Source of the DNA: an uncultured Bacilli bacterium
GTDB taxonomy: Bacteria; Bacillota_I; Bacilli_A; RF39; UBA660
Assembly: GCA_947631035.1 (NCBI GenBank)
Contig: CANRJW010000005.1
Coordinates: 1-56,301 of the forward strand
Reading direction: 5' to 3'
DNA length: 56,301 nt
In this document: positions 1 through 6,842 of the stretch, in pieces
How the letters are laid out: every line of letters begins with the position of its first letter
Numbering within the stretch: the first letter of the stretch is position 1
Translations under genes and position numbers: made by a program
The notes under the pieces: model-generated
Databases searched by the model: none
Told to the model about the DNA's origin: nothing
What the model saw: only the letters and a program-made list of their open reading frames with translations

Positions 1-50
1 CATATTGTATCGTATATTTAAGGTTATTTTAACTATTTGTTAAATTTTTA

Positions 51-80
51 TTGACATTTTTTATGCGGATGCCCTATAAT
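51..80 (+). promoter_or_regulatory. Promoter 1 of the type III antitoxin RNA
   Basis: TTGACA at 51-56 and TATAAT at 75-80, separated by 18 bases, form a near-consensus vegetative promoter. It reads into the repeat RNA and toxin gene downstream. Confidence 0.7.
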
Positions 81-94
81 TTATTCAAATGACC

Positions 95-123
95 TTGACA
101 TTCATGATAAATTATATTATAGT
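95..123 (+). promoter_or_regulatory. Promoter 2 of the type III antitoxin RNA
   Basis: TTGACA at 95-100 and TATAGT at 118-123 with a 17-base spacer. Transcription would start near 130, just before the first RNA repeat. It sits in tandem with the promoter at 51-80. Confidence 0.6.
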
Positions 124-129
124 AAAGTT

Positions 130-281
130 ACATTTTTAGAAAATGTTAACCGCTCTTGGATGGTGCGGAATATAAATTATTCCAGACGTGAAATGTTAAC
201 CGCTCTCGGATGGTGCGGAATATAAGTTATTCCGACTGAAAATGCTTGAAAACCCTATTTAAAAATAGAGTTTTCTTTTTG
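130..281 (+). ncRNA. Tandem-repeat antitoxin RNA (CptI-like, type III TA)
   Basis: Two 50-base direct repeats lie at 141-190 and 191-240, differing at only a few positions. Each carries a short hairpin of GGAATA with TATTCC (167-183 and 217-233) and a CCGC/GCGG pair just before it. A few bases of a third unit follow (AAATG near 240). The array lies between a strong promoter and a terminator hairpin, directly upstream of a small protein gene. That is the layout of type III toxin-antitoxin loci, where the repeat RNA is cut by the toxin and the units bind and inhibit it. CptI antitoxins are known for about two repeats of similar length. The assignment rests on this architecture and on the downstream protein. 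Confidence 0.75.
248..281 (+). terminator. Attenuating hairpin between antitoxin RNA and toxin gene
   Basis: GAAAAC-C-CTATTT (248-260) pairs with AAATAG-A-GTTTTC (263-275), followed by TTTTT. In type III systems such a leaky terminator sets a high antitoxin to toxin ratio. A TATAAT-like sequence at 289-294 lacks a convincing -35. Confidence 0.7.
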
Positions 282-316
282 TATATGTTATAATTTTAAG
301 AGAAGGGGATTGTTGT

Positions 317-796
317 ATGAAAGTTGAAACAGGTTATATCTATCATATTAAAGATACTTTTTTTAATAAAATTAACGATAATGGTTTAATGATAAATCAT
401 GAAAATGGTCATGCCAGGCCAACATATTTTACAATCAAAGATAGAGATATATTATGGTTTATTCCATTGAGTAGCAAAATAGATAAGTACAAGCCAATTA
501 TTAAACAAAAAGAAAAAAAGTATGGTAGTTGTAAATCGATTATGATTAGAGAGATTGCAGGTAGGGCATCTGTTATTTTGATTCAAAATGCTTTCCCAAC
601 TTTAGAAAAATATATTGACCATCCTCACGTTGTAGATGGAAAACCATTAAAAGTAATTGACTCATTAAAAGAAGAAATTTTAAGAAATTTTAAAGAACTA
701 ATGAGTTTAAAAAAGAAAGGAATAAATTTATTTTTTCCTGATATAGATAAAATTCAGAAAATAATGTTAAAGGAACTGCTAGAACAAAATAAATGA
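317..796 (+). CDS. cptN: CptN-like type III toxin (endoribonuclease)
   Basis: The 159-residue product resembles the CptN branch of the ToxN/AbiQ toxin superfamily. Features are an N-terminal strand region, a conserved stretch with HARPTYF (about 32-38) and LWFIPLSSKIDKY (about 46-58), and QNAFP (about 91-95). Toxins of this family are sequence-specific endoribonucleases held inactive by their own repeat RNA; some abort phage infection. The ATG follows a good ribosome site (AGAAGGGG, 300-307). The gene is preceded by two RNA repeats and a terminator, and mnmA starts 18 bases after it. The family call is from recalled sequence similarity; whether the pair is active is unknown. Confidence 0.78.
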   Translation: MKVETGYIYHIKDTFFNKINDNGLMINHENGHARPTYFTIKDRDILWFIPLSSKIDKYKPIIKQKEKKYGSCKSIMIREIAGRASVILIQNAFPTLEKYIDHPHVVDGKPLKVIDSLKEEILRNFKELMSLKKKGINLFFPDIDKIQKIMLKELLEQNK

Positions 797-814
797 AAGT
801 AAGGTGAATATTTT

Positions 815-1918
815 ATGACAAAAGTAATCGTTGGTATTTCTGGTGGAGTAGATTCAGCTGTTGCAGCTTATTTATTAAAACAACAAGGATACGAAGTTGA
901 AGGACTTTTCATGCGTAACTGGGATTCTTTAATCAATAATGATATTGAAGGTAATCCTAACTTAAACAAGAATATCTGCCCTCAAGAAAGTGATTATAAT
1001 GATGCTTTGGAAACCTGTAAAATTTTAGATATTCCTCTTCACAGAGTCGATTTTATAAAAGAATATTGGGATTCCGTGTTTACTTATTTTTTAGAAGAAT
1101 TAAAAAAGGGAAGAACTCCTAATCCGGATCTTTTATGTAATAAGTATATTAAATTTGATTTATTTAAAAAAGAAGCCATAAAATTAGGGGCTGATTATAT
1201 GGCAACAGGTCACTATGCTCGCAATATCGACAATAAACTTTATCGAGCTATCGATCGAAATAAGGATCAATCCTATTTTCTTGCCAAAATTAGTAAAGAG
1301 CAACTCAATCATGTATTATTTCCGGTAGGAAAGTTAACCAAACCAGAAGTACGCCAAATAGCAGAAGATATTCATTTAAATGTAGCAAAGAAAAAAGATT
1401 CAACGGGAATTTGCTTTATTGGAGAAAGAAACTATCAAGAATTCATTAAAAACTATTTAAAACCCAATCCTGGACCAATTGTAAATGTTGCAACAAAAGA
1501 AGTAATTGGAACGCATACAGGACTTATGAATTATACCATTGGTCAAAGAAGAAATGTCGGAATTAGTGGAGATTTAGAACGCCATTATGTTTGTGGAAAA
1601 GACGTTAAAAACAATATTTTGTATGTTGCGTTTGGAGATAGTGAATACTTATATAGTGATGCTTGCTTACTGGAAGACATTAATTTCATTAGTGATGCAA
1701 GACCAACCAATTGTACAGCGAAATTCCGTTATCGAGGTGAAGATTATCCGATTTCTTTAGAATATTTAGACAATGGCGAAATGATGGTTCGATATCCTGA
1801 AAAAGTAAAAGCCGTGACACCTGGACAAGCTTGCGTCTTTTATCGAGGGGAAGAATGCTTAGGAAGCGGTATTATCAAAGAAGTCTATAAAAATGGCGAA
1901 AAACTCTTTTATTTATAA
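815..1918 (+). CDS. mnmA: tRNA-specific 2-thiouridylase MnmA
   Basis: This enzyme activates U34 of Glu, Gln and Lys tRNAs by adenylation and transfers sulfur to make 2-thiouridine in the cytoplasm. The 367 residues match the usual length. Visible are the PP-loop GISGGVDSA (about 7-15), FMRNWDS (about 32-38), the catalytic cysteine Cys108 in LLCNKYIKF, ATGHYAR (about 130-136), and the second catalytic cysteine Cys200 in DSTGICFIG. The start follows GTAAGGTGA. It may be co-transcribed by read-through from the toxin gene. Confidence 0.96.
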   Translation: MTKVIVGISGGVDSAVAAYLLKQQGYEVEGLFMRNWDSLINNDIEGNPNLNKNICPQESDYNDALETCKILDIPLHRVDFIKEYWDSVFTYFLEELKKGRTPNPDLLCNKYIKFDLFKKEAIKLGADYMATGHYARNIDNKLYRAIDRNKDQSYFLAKISKEQLNHVLFPVGKLTKPEVRQIAEDIHLNVAKKKDSTGICFIGERNYQEFIKNYLKPNPGPIVNVATKEVIGTHTGLMNYTIGQRRNVGISGDLERHYVCGKDVKNNILYVAFGDSEYLYSDACLLEDINFISDARPTNCTAKFRYRGEDYPISLEYLDNGEMMVRYPEKVKAVTPGQACVFYRGEECLGSGIIKEVYKNGEKLFYL

Positions 1919-1936
1919 CTTTACAGATATTTACAC

Positions 1937-1964
1937 TTGACAAAAAAGTGTTAAGTGATATAAT
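1937..1964 (+). promoter_or_regulatory. Promoter of the HTH regulator gene
   Basis: TTGACA (1937-1942) and TATAAT (1959-1964) with a 16-base spacer lie upstream of the gene at 1993. AGGAGGT at 1980-1986 is its ribosome site. Confidence 0.75.
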
Positions 1965-1992
1965 TTAGATGTAAAATCTAGGAGGTTAGTAA

Positions 1993-2769
1993 ATGAATCG
2001 ATTAAACGAATTATTACAAGAATTAGGAATTTCTAAAGTAAGACTTGCAAAGTATTTAGGGGTATCTCGCCAAATGGTCTATAATTATTTAGAACTAGAC
2101 GATATTAATAAATGGCCTAAAGAAAAGAAAATTTTGCTTTTTAAATTATTAGATATTGAAGACGGAGAAGATGGCACCATTAAAGCAATTAAAGTGACAA
2201 CCGATTATTTAATGAGTGTTGAATCTCGTTTAAATCAAGGGGTTAAGTCCACAAGTGATATGGATAATTATTTAGACATGAAAGGTTTAAATAAAGAAGA
2301 ACAAACGTTACTTACGGATATTACTTATTTAATAAAAGAAAAACTATTAGACGAAAGTAATAAAGAAGAAAATTACTATGCGATTGAATATTTGTATCAT
2401 ATATTACAATCTATCGATAATGTTCCAGAAATTAAATATATTTTTGGTTATATGTCTAAAACAACTGGATTTACAAATCCTGAAGATTATAAATTTAATG
2501 AAGATAAGCAATTTATATTTGAAGGAATCTTATACTCTGCTTTAACTTTATATAATAATGGAGGAGCGAGTCGTAGTAAATTAGCTGAAAGTCATAAACG
2601 TTTTGTTCAAGAAATCGAACAAAAAAATGAAGAAAAACTTAGCCGTACGCAACAATTAAATACGATTAAAATTCAAGCTTTAAAAGAACTTGGTTATACA
2701 GAAATAAATGAATCAAATGCTCAAGAAGTGATTGAAAAGATTGCTGAAATTGAGTCAAGAAAAGTTTAA
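1993..2769 (+). CDS. Helix-turn-helix (XRE-like) regulator, unknown target
   Basis: The 258-residue product has an N-terminal helix-turn-helix (about 3-45) with LGISKVRLAKYLGVSRQMV, as in XRE/phage-repressor-type DNA-binding proteins. The rest is mostly helical and charged, without a recognised sensor or catalytic motif. It has its own consensus promoter, a strong AGGAGGT ribosome site and a terminator, so it is a single-gene unit. A regulatory role is inferred from the HTH only; target and ligand cannot be read from sequence. Confidence 0.75.
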   Translation: MNRLNELLQELGISKVRLAKYLGVSRQMVYNYLELDDINKWPKEKKILLFKLLDIEDGEDGTIKAIKVTTDYLMSVESRLNQGVKSTSDMDNYLDMKGLNKEEQTLLTDITYLIKEKLLDESNKEENYYAIEYLYHILQSIDNVPEIKYIFGYMSKTTGFTNPEDYKFNEDKQFIFEGILYSALTLYNNGGASRSKLAESHKRFVQEIEQKNEEKLSRTQQLNTIKIQALKELGYTEINESNAQEVIEKIAEIESRKV

Positions 2770-2775
2770 GGTAAT

Positions 2776-2809
2776 AGAGGAGGGGAGATGTACTCTTCTC
2801 TTTTATTTT
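2776..2809 (+). terminator. Terminator after the HTH gene
   Basis: A GAGGAGGGGAGA arm pairs, with G-U wobbles, with TCTTCTCTT, followed by TTTTATTTT. It begins a few bases after the stop codon. Confidence 0.6.
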
Positions 2810-3331
2810 CTAGAAAATAGGGGGATTTGCTTATCATAATTTGCTTTCTAAAGATTAAAATTAAATACTAGCAATCCTTCCATATTTAATGCTATTTTAA
2901 TAAGGTATCGATAATACATAAATTTTACGAGAATATGAAATAAACATTTCAACTAAATAAAGCGTAAAAAAATGAAAAACTCCCCTCTTTTCCACTTCAC
3001 GAAAGAGAAGAGGGTAAAACATCTCTTGAGACGCATCGAAATATTTTTAGATGGAGAATGATTCATTTCGAGTGCAAATAAAAGCAATTAAATGTACTAG
3101 AAAAAGATATGAAAAAGTAAATTTTAAAATAAATTTAATAATGAATCTAGAAAATTTATTTCAGCTAAAAACTATATTTATCGTTGGATTTGTTATTCAT
3201 AGAAGATCATTTATAAATAATGCATTCTCAATATCAATTATCGTAATATTTACTATTTTAAATAAAGAATATTTAATTTCATATAATATATATTATGTTA
3301 ACTTTAAGATTTTGAAATAAAAAGGAATATC
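2810..3331. other. Gene-poor AT-rich gap
   Basis: No convincing gene is seen. An 89-codon frame (3051-3320, plus) lacks a ribosome site and has AT-driven composition with many Ile, Phe, Asn and Lys codons, so I do not call it. The one clear structure is a hairpin at 2983-3014 oriented as a minus-strand terminator. The last bases hold the ribosome site of the gene at 3332. Confidence 0.5.
2966..3014 (-). terminator. Orphan minus-strand terminator-like hairpin
   Basis: CCCTCTTTTC (2983-2992) pairs with GAAAGAGAAGAGGG (3001-3014). On the minus strand the hairpin is followed by TTTTTCATTTTTTT. No minus-strand gene is visible upstream of it, so what it terminates is unknown. Confidence 0.5.
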
Positions 3332-3808
3332 GTGTATAATAATGGCAATATCTTGTTAGCGGTTCTAGGAGAAAAAAAGTTTTATAAGAAGTTATCTTTA
3401 TTAAATAATGAATATATTGTGATTCCCCAAGTAAATCTCGCTTCTATCATTGAAAAGCGCTCAAATGTGCGTTTCCATAATGAATTATTTAGAAATATTG
3501 ATTTTGGCATTTTTGATAAGGAAACAATGGAAGTTTTACTCTTAATTGAAGTAAATGATAGAACACATGCCTATTCTTCAAGAAAAAAGCGTGATCGAAG
3601 TGTTCGAGAAATTTGCTTAAATGCTGACATTCCTTTAATTACTTTTTATACGACTTATCCAAATGAAACGGACTATGTTCTAAATCGAATTCGAAAAGAA
3701 ATTCATTCTAGACAAGAGAATCAAGAAACGCATCAAACAACCGTTTTGAATATATATCCCCTTCCAAGCTTTCTGGATGCCATTCGACGCCAAGAAAAAA
3801 CTTTTTAG
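3332..3808 (+). CDS. DUF2726-family protein with an overrun C-terminus
   Basis: The core (about 20-125) matches DUF2726: an EKRSNVRFHNELF segment, IDFGIFDKETMEVLLLIEVND, then RKKRDRSV and a strand with IPLITF. The family is thought to have a restriction-endonuclease-like fold; no activity is established here. GTG is the best start, six bases after AAAAGGA (3320-3326). The last 33 codons overlap the 3' end of the convergent amidohydrolase gene by 101 bases, and that overlap is clearly coding on the other strand. The original stop and tail were therefore probably lost by a deletion. Confidence 0.7.
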   Translation: MYNNGNILLAVLGEKKFYKKLSLLNNEYIVIPQVNLASIIEKRSNVRFHNELFRNIDFGIFDKETMEVLLLIEVNDRTHAYSSRKKRDRSVREICLNADIPLITFYTTYPNETDYVLNRIRKEIHSRQENQETHQTTVLNIYPLPSFLDAIRRQEKTF

Positions 3809-4337
3809 TTGAATCTTCTACAGCTTCGATAATTTTGTCATTTGAAGCAGCAACAACATCCAACTCTGTTTTGGTGATTTTTTCTTTATGACGACTATTG
3901 ACGAGAATCTTTTTTTCTTTTAGTATCTCTGCTAGCCTACTCTTCTCTTTTATAGCAATTTCATGAACATAACCGGTCTTTTTATCGTGAGAATCATTTC
4001 CAATGGGTTCTATTTTTCCGTTAAAGGCAACAGAAAGTATTTGCATACCTAAACAGAGTCCTAATGTTGGAATATCTTGTTCATATAAATATTTAGCTAT
4101 TTTTAGGTCAATTTCGTGGTATTCATCGCCACCTGGAAAAATGATACCATCACACGCATTAATGAGTCCTAAAACCCTTTTAAATTCGTCTTGAACATCA
4201 TTTGAAAATAAAATAGGAATACAAATCACTTGAATATCATAATTTCTTAAAAATTTAAGTAAATCAGTTCGTATCGATAAAATAGATACATTGCTAATAC
4301 TTTGATTGTCCCTTAAAATGACTCCAACTCTTTTCAA
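3708..4337 (-). CDS. PuuD-like gamma-glutamyl hydrolase (peptidase C26)
   Basis: A class I glutamine amidotransferase-like hydrolase of the peptidase C26/PuuD type, predicted to cleave gamma-glutamyl amides. It carries IIFPGGDEY, the nucleophile elbow GLCLGMQ (Cys about 96 from the chosen start) and the catalytic His-Glu in GVEWHPE near the C-terminus. TTG at 4337 is preferred because AGGAGGGAT (4350-4342) sits just upstream and the protein then begins LKRVGVILRDN, as the family does. A longer frame to 4388 would overlap the transporter gene. The 209-residue length is slightly below the usual 230-250. It follows the ZIP gene by 10 bases, so the two are likely co-transcribed. Substrate unknown. 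Confidence 0.8.
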   Translation of the reverse strand: MKRVGVILRDNQSISNVSILSIRTDLLKFLRNYDIQVICIPILFSNDVQDEFKRVLGLINACDGIIFPGGDEYHEIDLKIAKYLYEQDIPTLGLCLGMQILSVAFNGKIEPIGNDSHDKKTGYVHEIAIKEKSRLAEILKEKKILVNSRHKEKITKTELDVVAASNDKIIEAVEDSTKKFFLGVEWHPESLEGDIYSKRLFDAFLDSLV

Positions 4338-4347
4338 AAAATCCCTC

Positions 4348-5100
4348 CTAAAAACAAAAATGATTGATAAGTAATAGTAGAATACCAAGACCTAAACCGA
4401 AATAAAAGAGCTTAGCTTCACGGTATTTTTTAATCTCTGGGTAAATTTCTTCAATGGAAATGGTAATCATAATCCCCGCCACTAATAAAAGAATAATGCT
4501 TATAAAAGTATCGGTGATAAAATTTTTAAATAGAAGAAAAGCTAATATAGCACCTAGGGGTTCTGCAAGCCCCGATATAAAAGATTTTAGAATGGCTTCT
4601 TTTTTATTATGGGTTGCATAATAGATTGGTACGGCAATACTGATTCCCTCGGGAATATTATGTAGCATTATGGCAATCCCTAATTTAAGACCTAAATCCA
4701 TATCTTGATAAGCACTTAAAAATGTTGCAATCCCTTCAGGAAAGTTATGAAGCATTAAAGCTATCATGCTTAAGATTCCTAATTTATATAAACTGGTTGT
4801 CTTCTTTTTTTGTTTATCAATCAAAACAATGACAATTTTAATAAGAAAAATACCAAGAATTAAAGAAACAAGGCTAATAAAAATCCCTTTCCCTACTCCA
4901 CCATGAATGAGTTGAAAAAAAGATTCGGGAATTAATTCGGAGATACTAATACCAATCATAATGGCAATAGAAAAACTTAAACAGAACGTAATAAATTTTG
5001 TAATATGTTGTTCTTTAATTTTTAAAAAGATTACGAATGCCCCTAAAACCGTCGATAATCCTGCAATGGTAGAAATTAATAATGGTCCAAATATTTCCAT
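4348..5100 (-). CDS. ZIP-family metal transporter (ZupT-like)
   Basis: An integral membrane divalent-cation importer, probably for zinc, iron or manganese. The 250 residues give about eight membrane segments. The two ZIP signature helices are clear: HNFPEGIATF and HNIPEGISIA, plus a later GLAEPLGA; these His, Pro and Glu residues form the metal path. ATG at 5100 is chosen because AGGGTGAT lies immediately upstream; the frame is open seven codons further without a better site. Its first 36 bases have a near-identical copy at 5825-5860. Confidence 0.9.
   Translation of the reverse strand: MEIFGPLLISTIAGLSTVLGAFVIFLKIKEQHITKFITFCLSFSIAIMIGISISELIPESFFQLIHGGVGKGIFISLVSLILGIFLIKIVIVLIDKQKKKTTSLYKLGILSMIALMLHNFPEGIATFLSAYQDMDLGLKLGIAIMLHNIPEGISIAVPIYYATHNKKEAILKSFISGLAEPLGAILAFLLFKNFITDTFISIILLLVAGIMITISIEEIYPEIKKYREAKLFYFGLGLGILLLLINHFCF
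5065..5100. repeat. Direct repeat copy 1 (5' end of ZIP gene)
   Basis: This 36-base segment, the first codons of the ZIP gene, recurs at 5825-5860 with a single mismatch in the same orientation. The intervening 724 bases hold one hypothetical gene. Confidence 0.85.
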
Positions 5101-5163
5101 ATGATCACCCTTATAACACAATATGAAGAAAAATCTTTTAATATGTTAAGGGTTAAAGCTTAG

Positions 5164-5211
5164 AATAAAAAAATTTTATTGATATACTATGTTTTATTCA
5201 ATAAAATTTTT
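5164..5211 (-). terminator. Terminator (possibly bidirectional) after the 5243-5734 gene
   Basis: CAATAAAATTTT (5199-5210) pairs with AAAATTTTATTG (5170-5181). On the minus strand a T-run follows. It closes the hypothetical gene upstream. Confidence 0.65.
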
Positions 5212-5242
5212 GATAGCTATATTTCATATTCCTAAATATTTG

Positions 5243-5734
5243 TTATATTTTTAAGCTTCCATTTGATTCAAAAATAGTAGTATTCCTATTTTCTATGAAT
5301 GCATTATATTTTGCTTGATAATTTTCTATTAACTTCATAAATTCTGTTCCACTAGAATTAAAATTTATTGCAATCCTGCTTCCTAATGTATTTATGGCAT
5401 CTATTCCTGTAAAGTTTGAATGCATTGTTTTCATAGAATAGTATTTTGTAATTCCCATAGTTTCATGGGGTAAAAAGGTCTTTAATAGGTCATCCAATAA
5501 TTGGGCAAATAATATATTTTCATGGTCACTGGTAATTTCTAAATTTAGACTTCGTTTAAAATTCCTTTGCGGAACATTTATATTTAAAATTATCCTATTT
5601 TGATTTTCAATCTTGTCATCAAAAAAATCCATGGTAGCATTAACCTTCTCTGAATCAGAAAGTATTTGTAATATATACTCTATAATTAGTTTTGACCTAT
5701 CAATAGCCAATTGTTGTGCTTCAATTTTTTTCAT
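5243..5734 (-). CDS. Hypothetical protein, 163 residues
   Basis: I do not recognise this family. The product is soluble, begins MKKIEAQQLAIDRSK and has a helical start, then alternating strands (RIILNINVP, SLNLEIT) and a helical C-terminal part. No catalytic motif or membrane segment is seen. ATG at 5734 follows AAAGGAG; the frame is open further upstream without a better start. A minus-strand promoter TTGACA (5816-5811) and TAGTAT (5793-5788) with a 17-base spacer drives it, and a hairpin follows. It lies between two copies of the ZIP gene 5' end, as if inserted there. Confidence 0.65.
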   Translation of the reverse strand: MKKIEAQQLAIDRSKLIIEYILQILSDSEKVNATMDFFDDKIENQNRIILNINVPQRNFKRSLNLEITSDHENILFAQLLDDLLKTFLPHETMGITKYYSMKTMHSNFTGIDAINTLGSRIAINFNSSGTEFMKLIENYQAKYNAFIENRNTTIFESNGSLKI

Positions 5735-5787
5735 AACAAATTCTCCTTTAAAAGGCTGAATATAAAGTGATTTTTTTATTGATTCTA

Positions 5788-5816
5788 ATACTAACATATT
5801 GGATAATTATTGTCAA
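5788..5816 (-). promoter_or_regulatory. Promoter of the 5243-5734 gene
   Basis: On the minus strand TTGACA (5816-5811) is followed after 17 bases by TAGTAT (5793-5788). Confidence 0.6.
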
Positions 5817-5824
5817 ATTTTGAA

Positions 5825-5860
5825 AATGGTAGAAATTAACAATGGTCCAAATATTTCCAT
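5825..5860 (-). pseudogene. Truncated second copy of the ZIP gene start
   Basis: Read on the minus strand this begins ATG and encodes MEIFGPLLISTI, identical in protein to the start of the ZIP transporter (one base differs from 5065-5100), then runs into FKI and a TGA stop. A GGTGAAG ribosome-site remnant precedes it. It is a 5' stub left by a duplication or insertion. Confidence 0.8.
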
Positions 5861-5931
5861 AACTTCACCAATACAATTTATGAATTATCTTTTTAAATAA
5901 GTACATAATACTAATGGGAGGTATAGAAATT

Positions 5932-6078
5932 ATGGAAAGAAATAGTAATTCTCGTAATAGTAGAAATTCTAATAATAATTCTAGAAATAATAACAAACAA
6001 AATAATAGTAAAAACAACCAAAGACAAGAAAATTCTAGAAATAGTAGAAGTTCTAGTAGAAACGAACAAAGCCGTTAA
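5932..6078 (+). CDS. Small Asn/Ser/Arg-rich protein, 48 residues
   Basis: The frame encodes a 48-residue low-complexity peptide beginning MERNSNSRNSRN and ending SSSRNEQSR. Almost every residue is Asn, Ser, Arg, Gln, Lys or Glu, with no hydrophobic core, so it is predicted to be disordered and basic. GGGAGG (5916-5921) lies ten bases before the ATG, and a hairpin directly follows the stop, which supports real expression. The composition resembles small nucleic-acid-binding or spore-coat-like basic proteins, but no family is recognised. Confidence 0.6.
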   Translation: MERNSNSRNSRNSNNNSRNNNKQNNSKNNQRQENSRNSRSSSRNEQSR

Positions 6079-6104
6079 GAATTTTAACTTTTGTTAAAAA
6101 TTCT
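6079..6104 (+). terminator. Hairpin after the small basic protein gene
   Basis: AGAATTTTAAC pairs with GTTAAAAATTCT around a TTTT loop, immediately after the TAA at 6076-6078. The following tract is only weakly T-rich (AATTTCTG). Confidence 0.45.
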
Positions 6105-6131
6105 AATTTCTGTACAATTGAAGTGCAGTTA

Positions 6132-6158
6132 AAGTCTAGCCTTAGGGTTAGACTTTTT
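6132..6158 (+). terminator. Rho-independent terminator
   Basis: AAGTCTAGCC (6132-6141) pairs with GGTTAGACTT (6146-6155) with one G-U pair, followed by TTT. It lies between the small protein gene and the next promoter. Confidence 0.75.
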
Positions 6159-6159
6159 G

Positions 6160-6188
6160 TTGCCAAAGGTTTATTTATCTTTTATAAT
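6160..6188 (+). promoter_or_regulatory. Promoter of the 6213 gene
   Basis: TTGCCA (6160-6165) and TATAAT (6183-6188), spacer 17. It begins directly after the upstream terminator and excludes a translation start at 6123. Confidence 0.7.
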
Positions 6189-6212
6189 AAGTATGGAAAG
6201 AAGGATTTTTTT

Positions 6213-6818
6213 ATGGAAGAAAAAACATTTGACCGATATAGTATCTGGTTTGGAAACGTTATTTGTTTTGATAAAAGAAATTATCATGTAAAAGCAAGTA
6301 GAAATGTATTATTTCAAATGAATGGAGACAATTTTATTGACATTTTTTATGATTCACCCAATTATGTTCTCCTTTATGCCAATCCAGAAAATCCAAAAGA
6401 TTTAAAAACAAATTTTTATGAAAGATTATGCAAAGAAGAACAAATGCGTATTACAAAGATGAAAAATATATGTGTGTCTAATTATCGAGCTATTGGTCAC
6501 TTACTAGATTATTTTGGATTTCCAAAAACAATGAATTATCAAGATTGTATGGATATGTTAAATCATTTATTTAATGGAAAATTTGCGTATGAAAATTGTG
6601 AGATTTTTGGTTATCAAAAGAAACCTGACTTAACATGGAAAAATGGTTTATTGGTTTCAATGAATTTAGATCCCTATGATATAGATAGTTATTTAAAAGT
6701 CAATCAAACCGATGTAACCTCTTATTTTGAAATGCTAAATCAAATTCATTATCAAGACCCACTTGCTAGTTTTGAACCACTGAAAGAAGAAGGCTTAGTA
6801 CGTAAAAGAAGTTTATAA
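6213..6818 (+). CDS. Hypothetical protein, 201 residues
   Basis: No family is recognised. The product begins MEEKTFDRYSIWFGN and is soluble, rich in Tyr, Asn and Asp, with a mixed strand and helix pattern; YYD-type aromatic residues recur. No catalytic motif or membrane segment is seen. ATG at 6213 follows AAGGA by seven bases; an earlier frame start at 6123 is rejected because a terminator and promoter lie inside that extension. It has its own promoter and terminator, so it is monocistronic. Confidence 0.7.
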   Translation: MEEKTFDRYSIWFGNVICFDKRNYHVKASRNVLFQMNGDNFIDIFYDSPNYVLLYANPENPKDLKTNFYERLCKEEQMRITKMKNICVSNYRAIGHLLDYFGFPKTMNYQDCMDMLNHLFNGKFAYENCEIFGYQKKPDLTWKNGLLVSMNLDPYDIDSYLKVNQTDVTSYFEMLNQIHYQDPLASFEPLKEEGLVRKRSL

Positions 6819-6842
6819 AATGGATTAGTTTCCATTTTTTTT
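6817..6842 (+). terminator. Terminator after the 6213 gene
   Basis: AATGGA pairs with TCCATT around TTAGTT, followed by a run of T. It overlaps the xerD stop codon on the other strand. Confidence 0.7.

Noticed and set aside
141-240. CRISPR array or riboswitch as explanation of the 50-base repeats
   Set aside because: The two units are adjacent without spacers, and no known riboswitch core is visible; type III antitoxin layout fits better.
3051-3320. 89-codon plus-strand frame
   Set aside because: No ribosome site, composition set by AT content, no recognisable domain.
6123-6212. Earlier start for the 6213 gene
   Set aside because: A terminator (6132-6158) and a promoter (6160-6188) lie within the extension.
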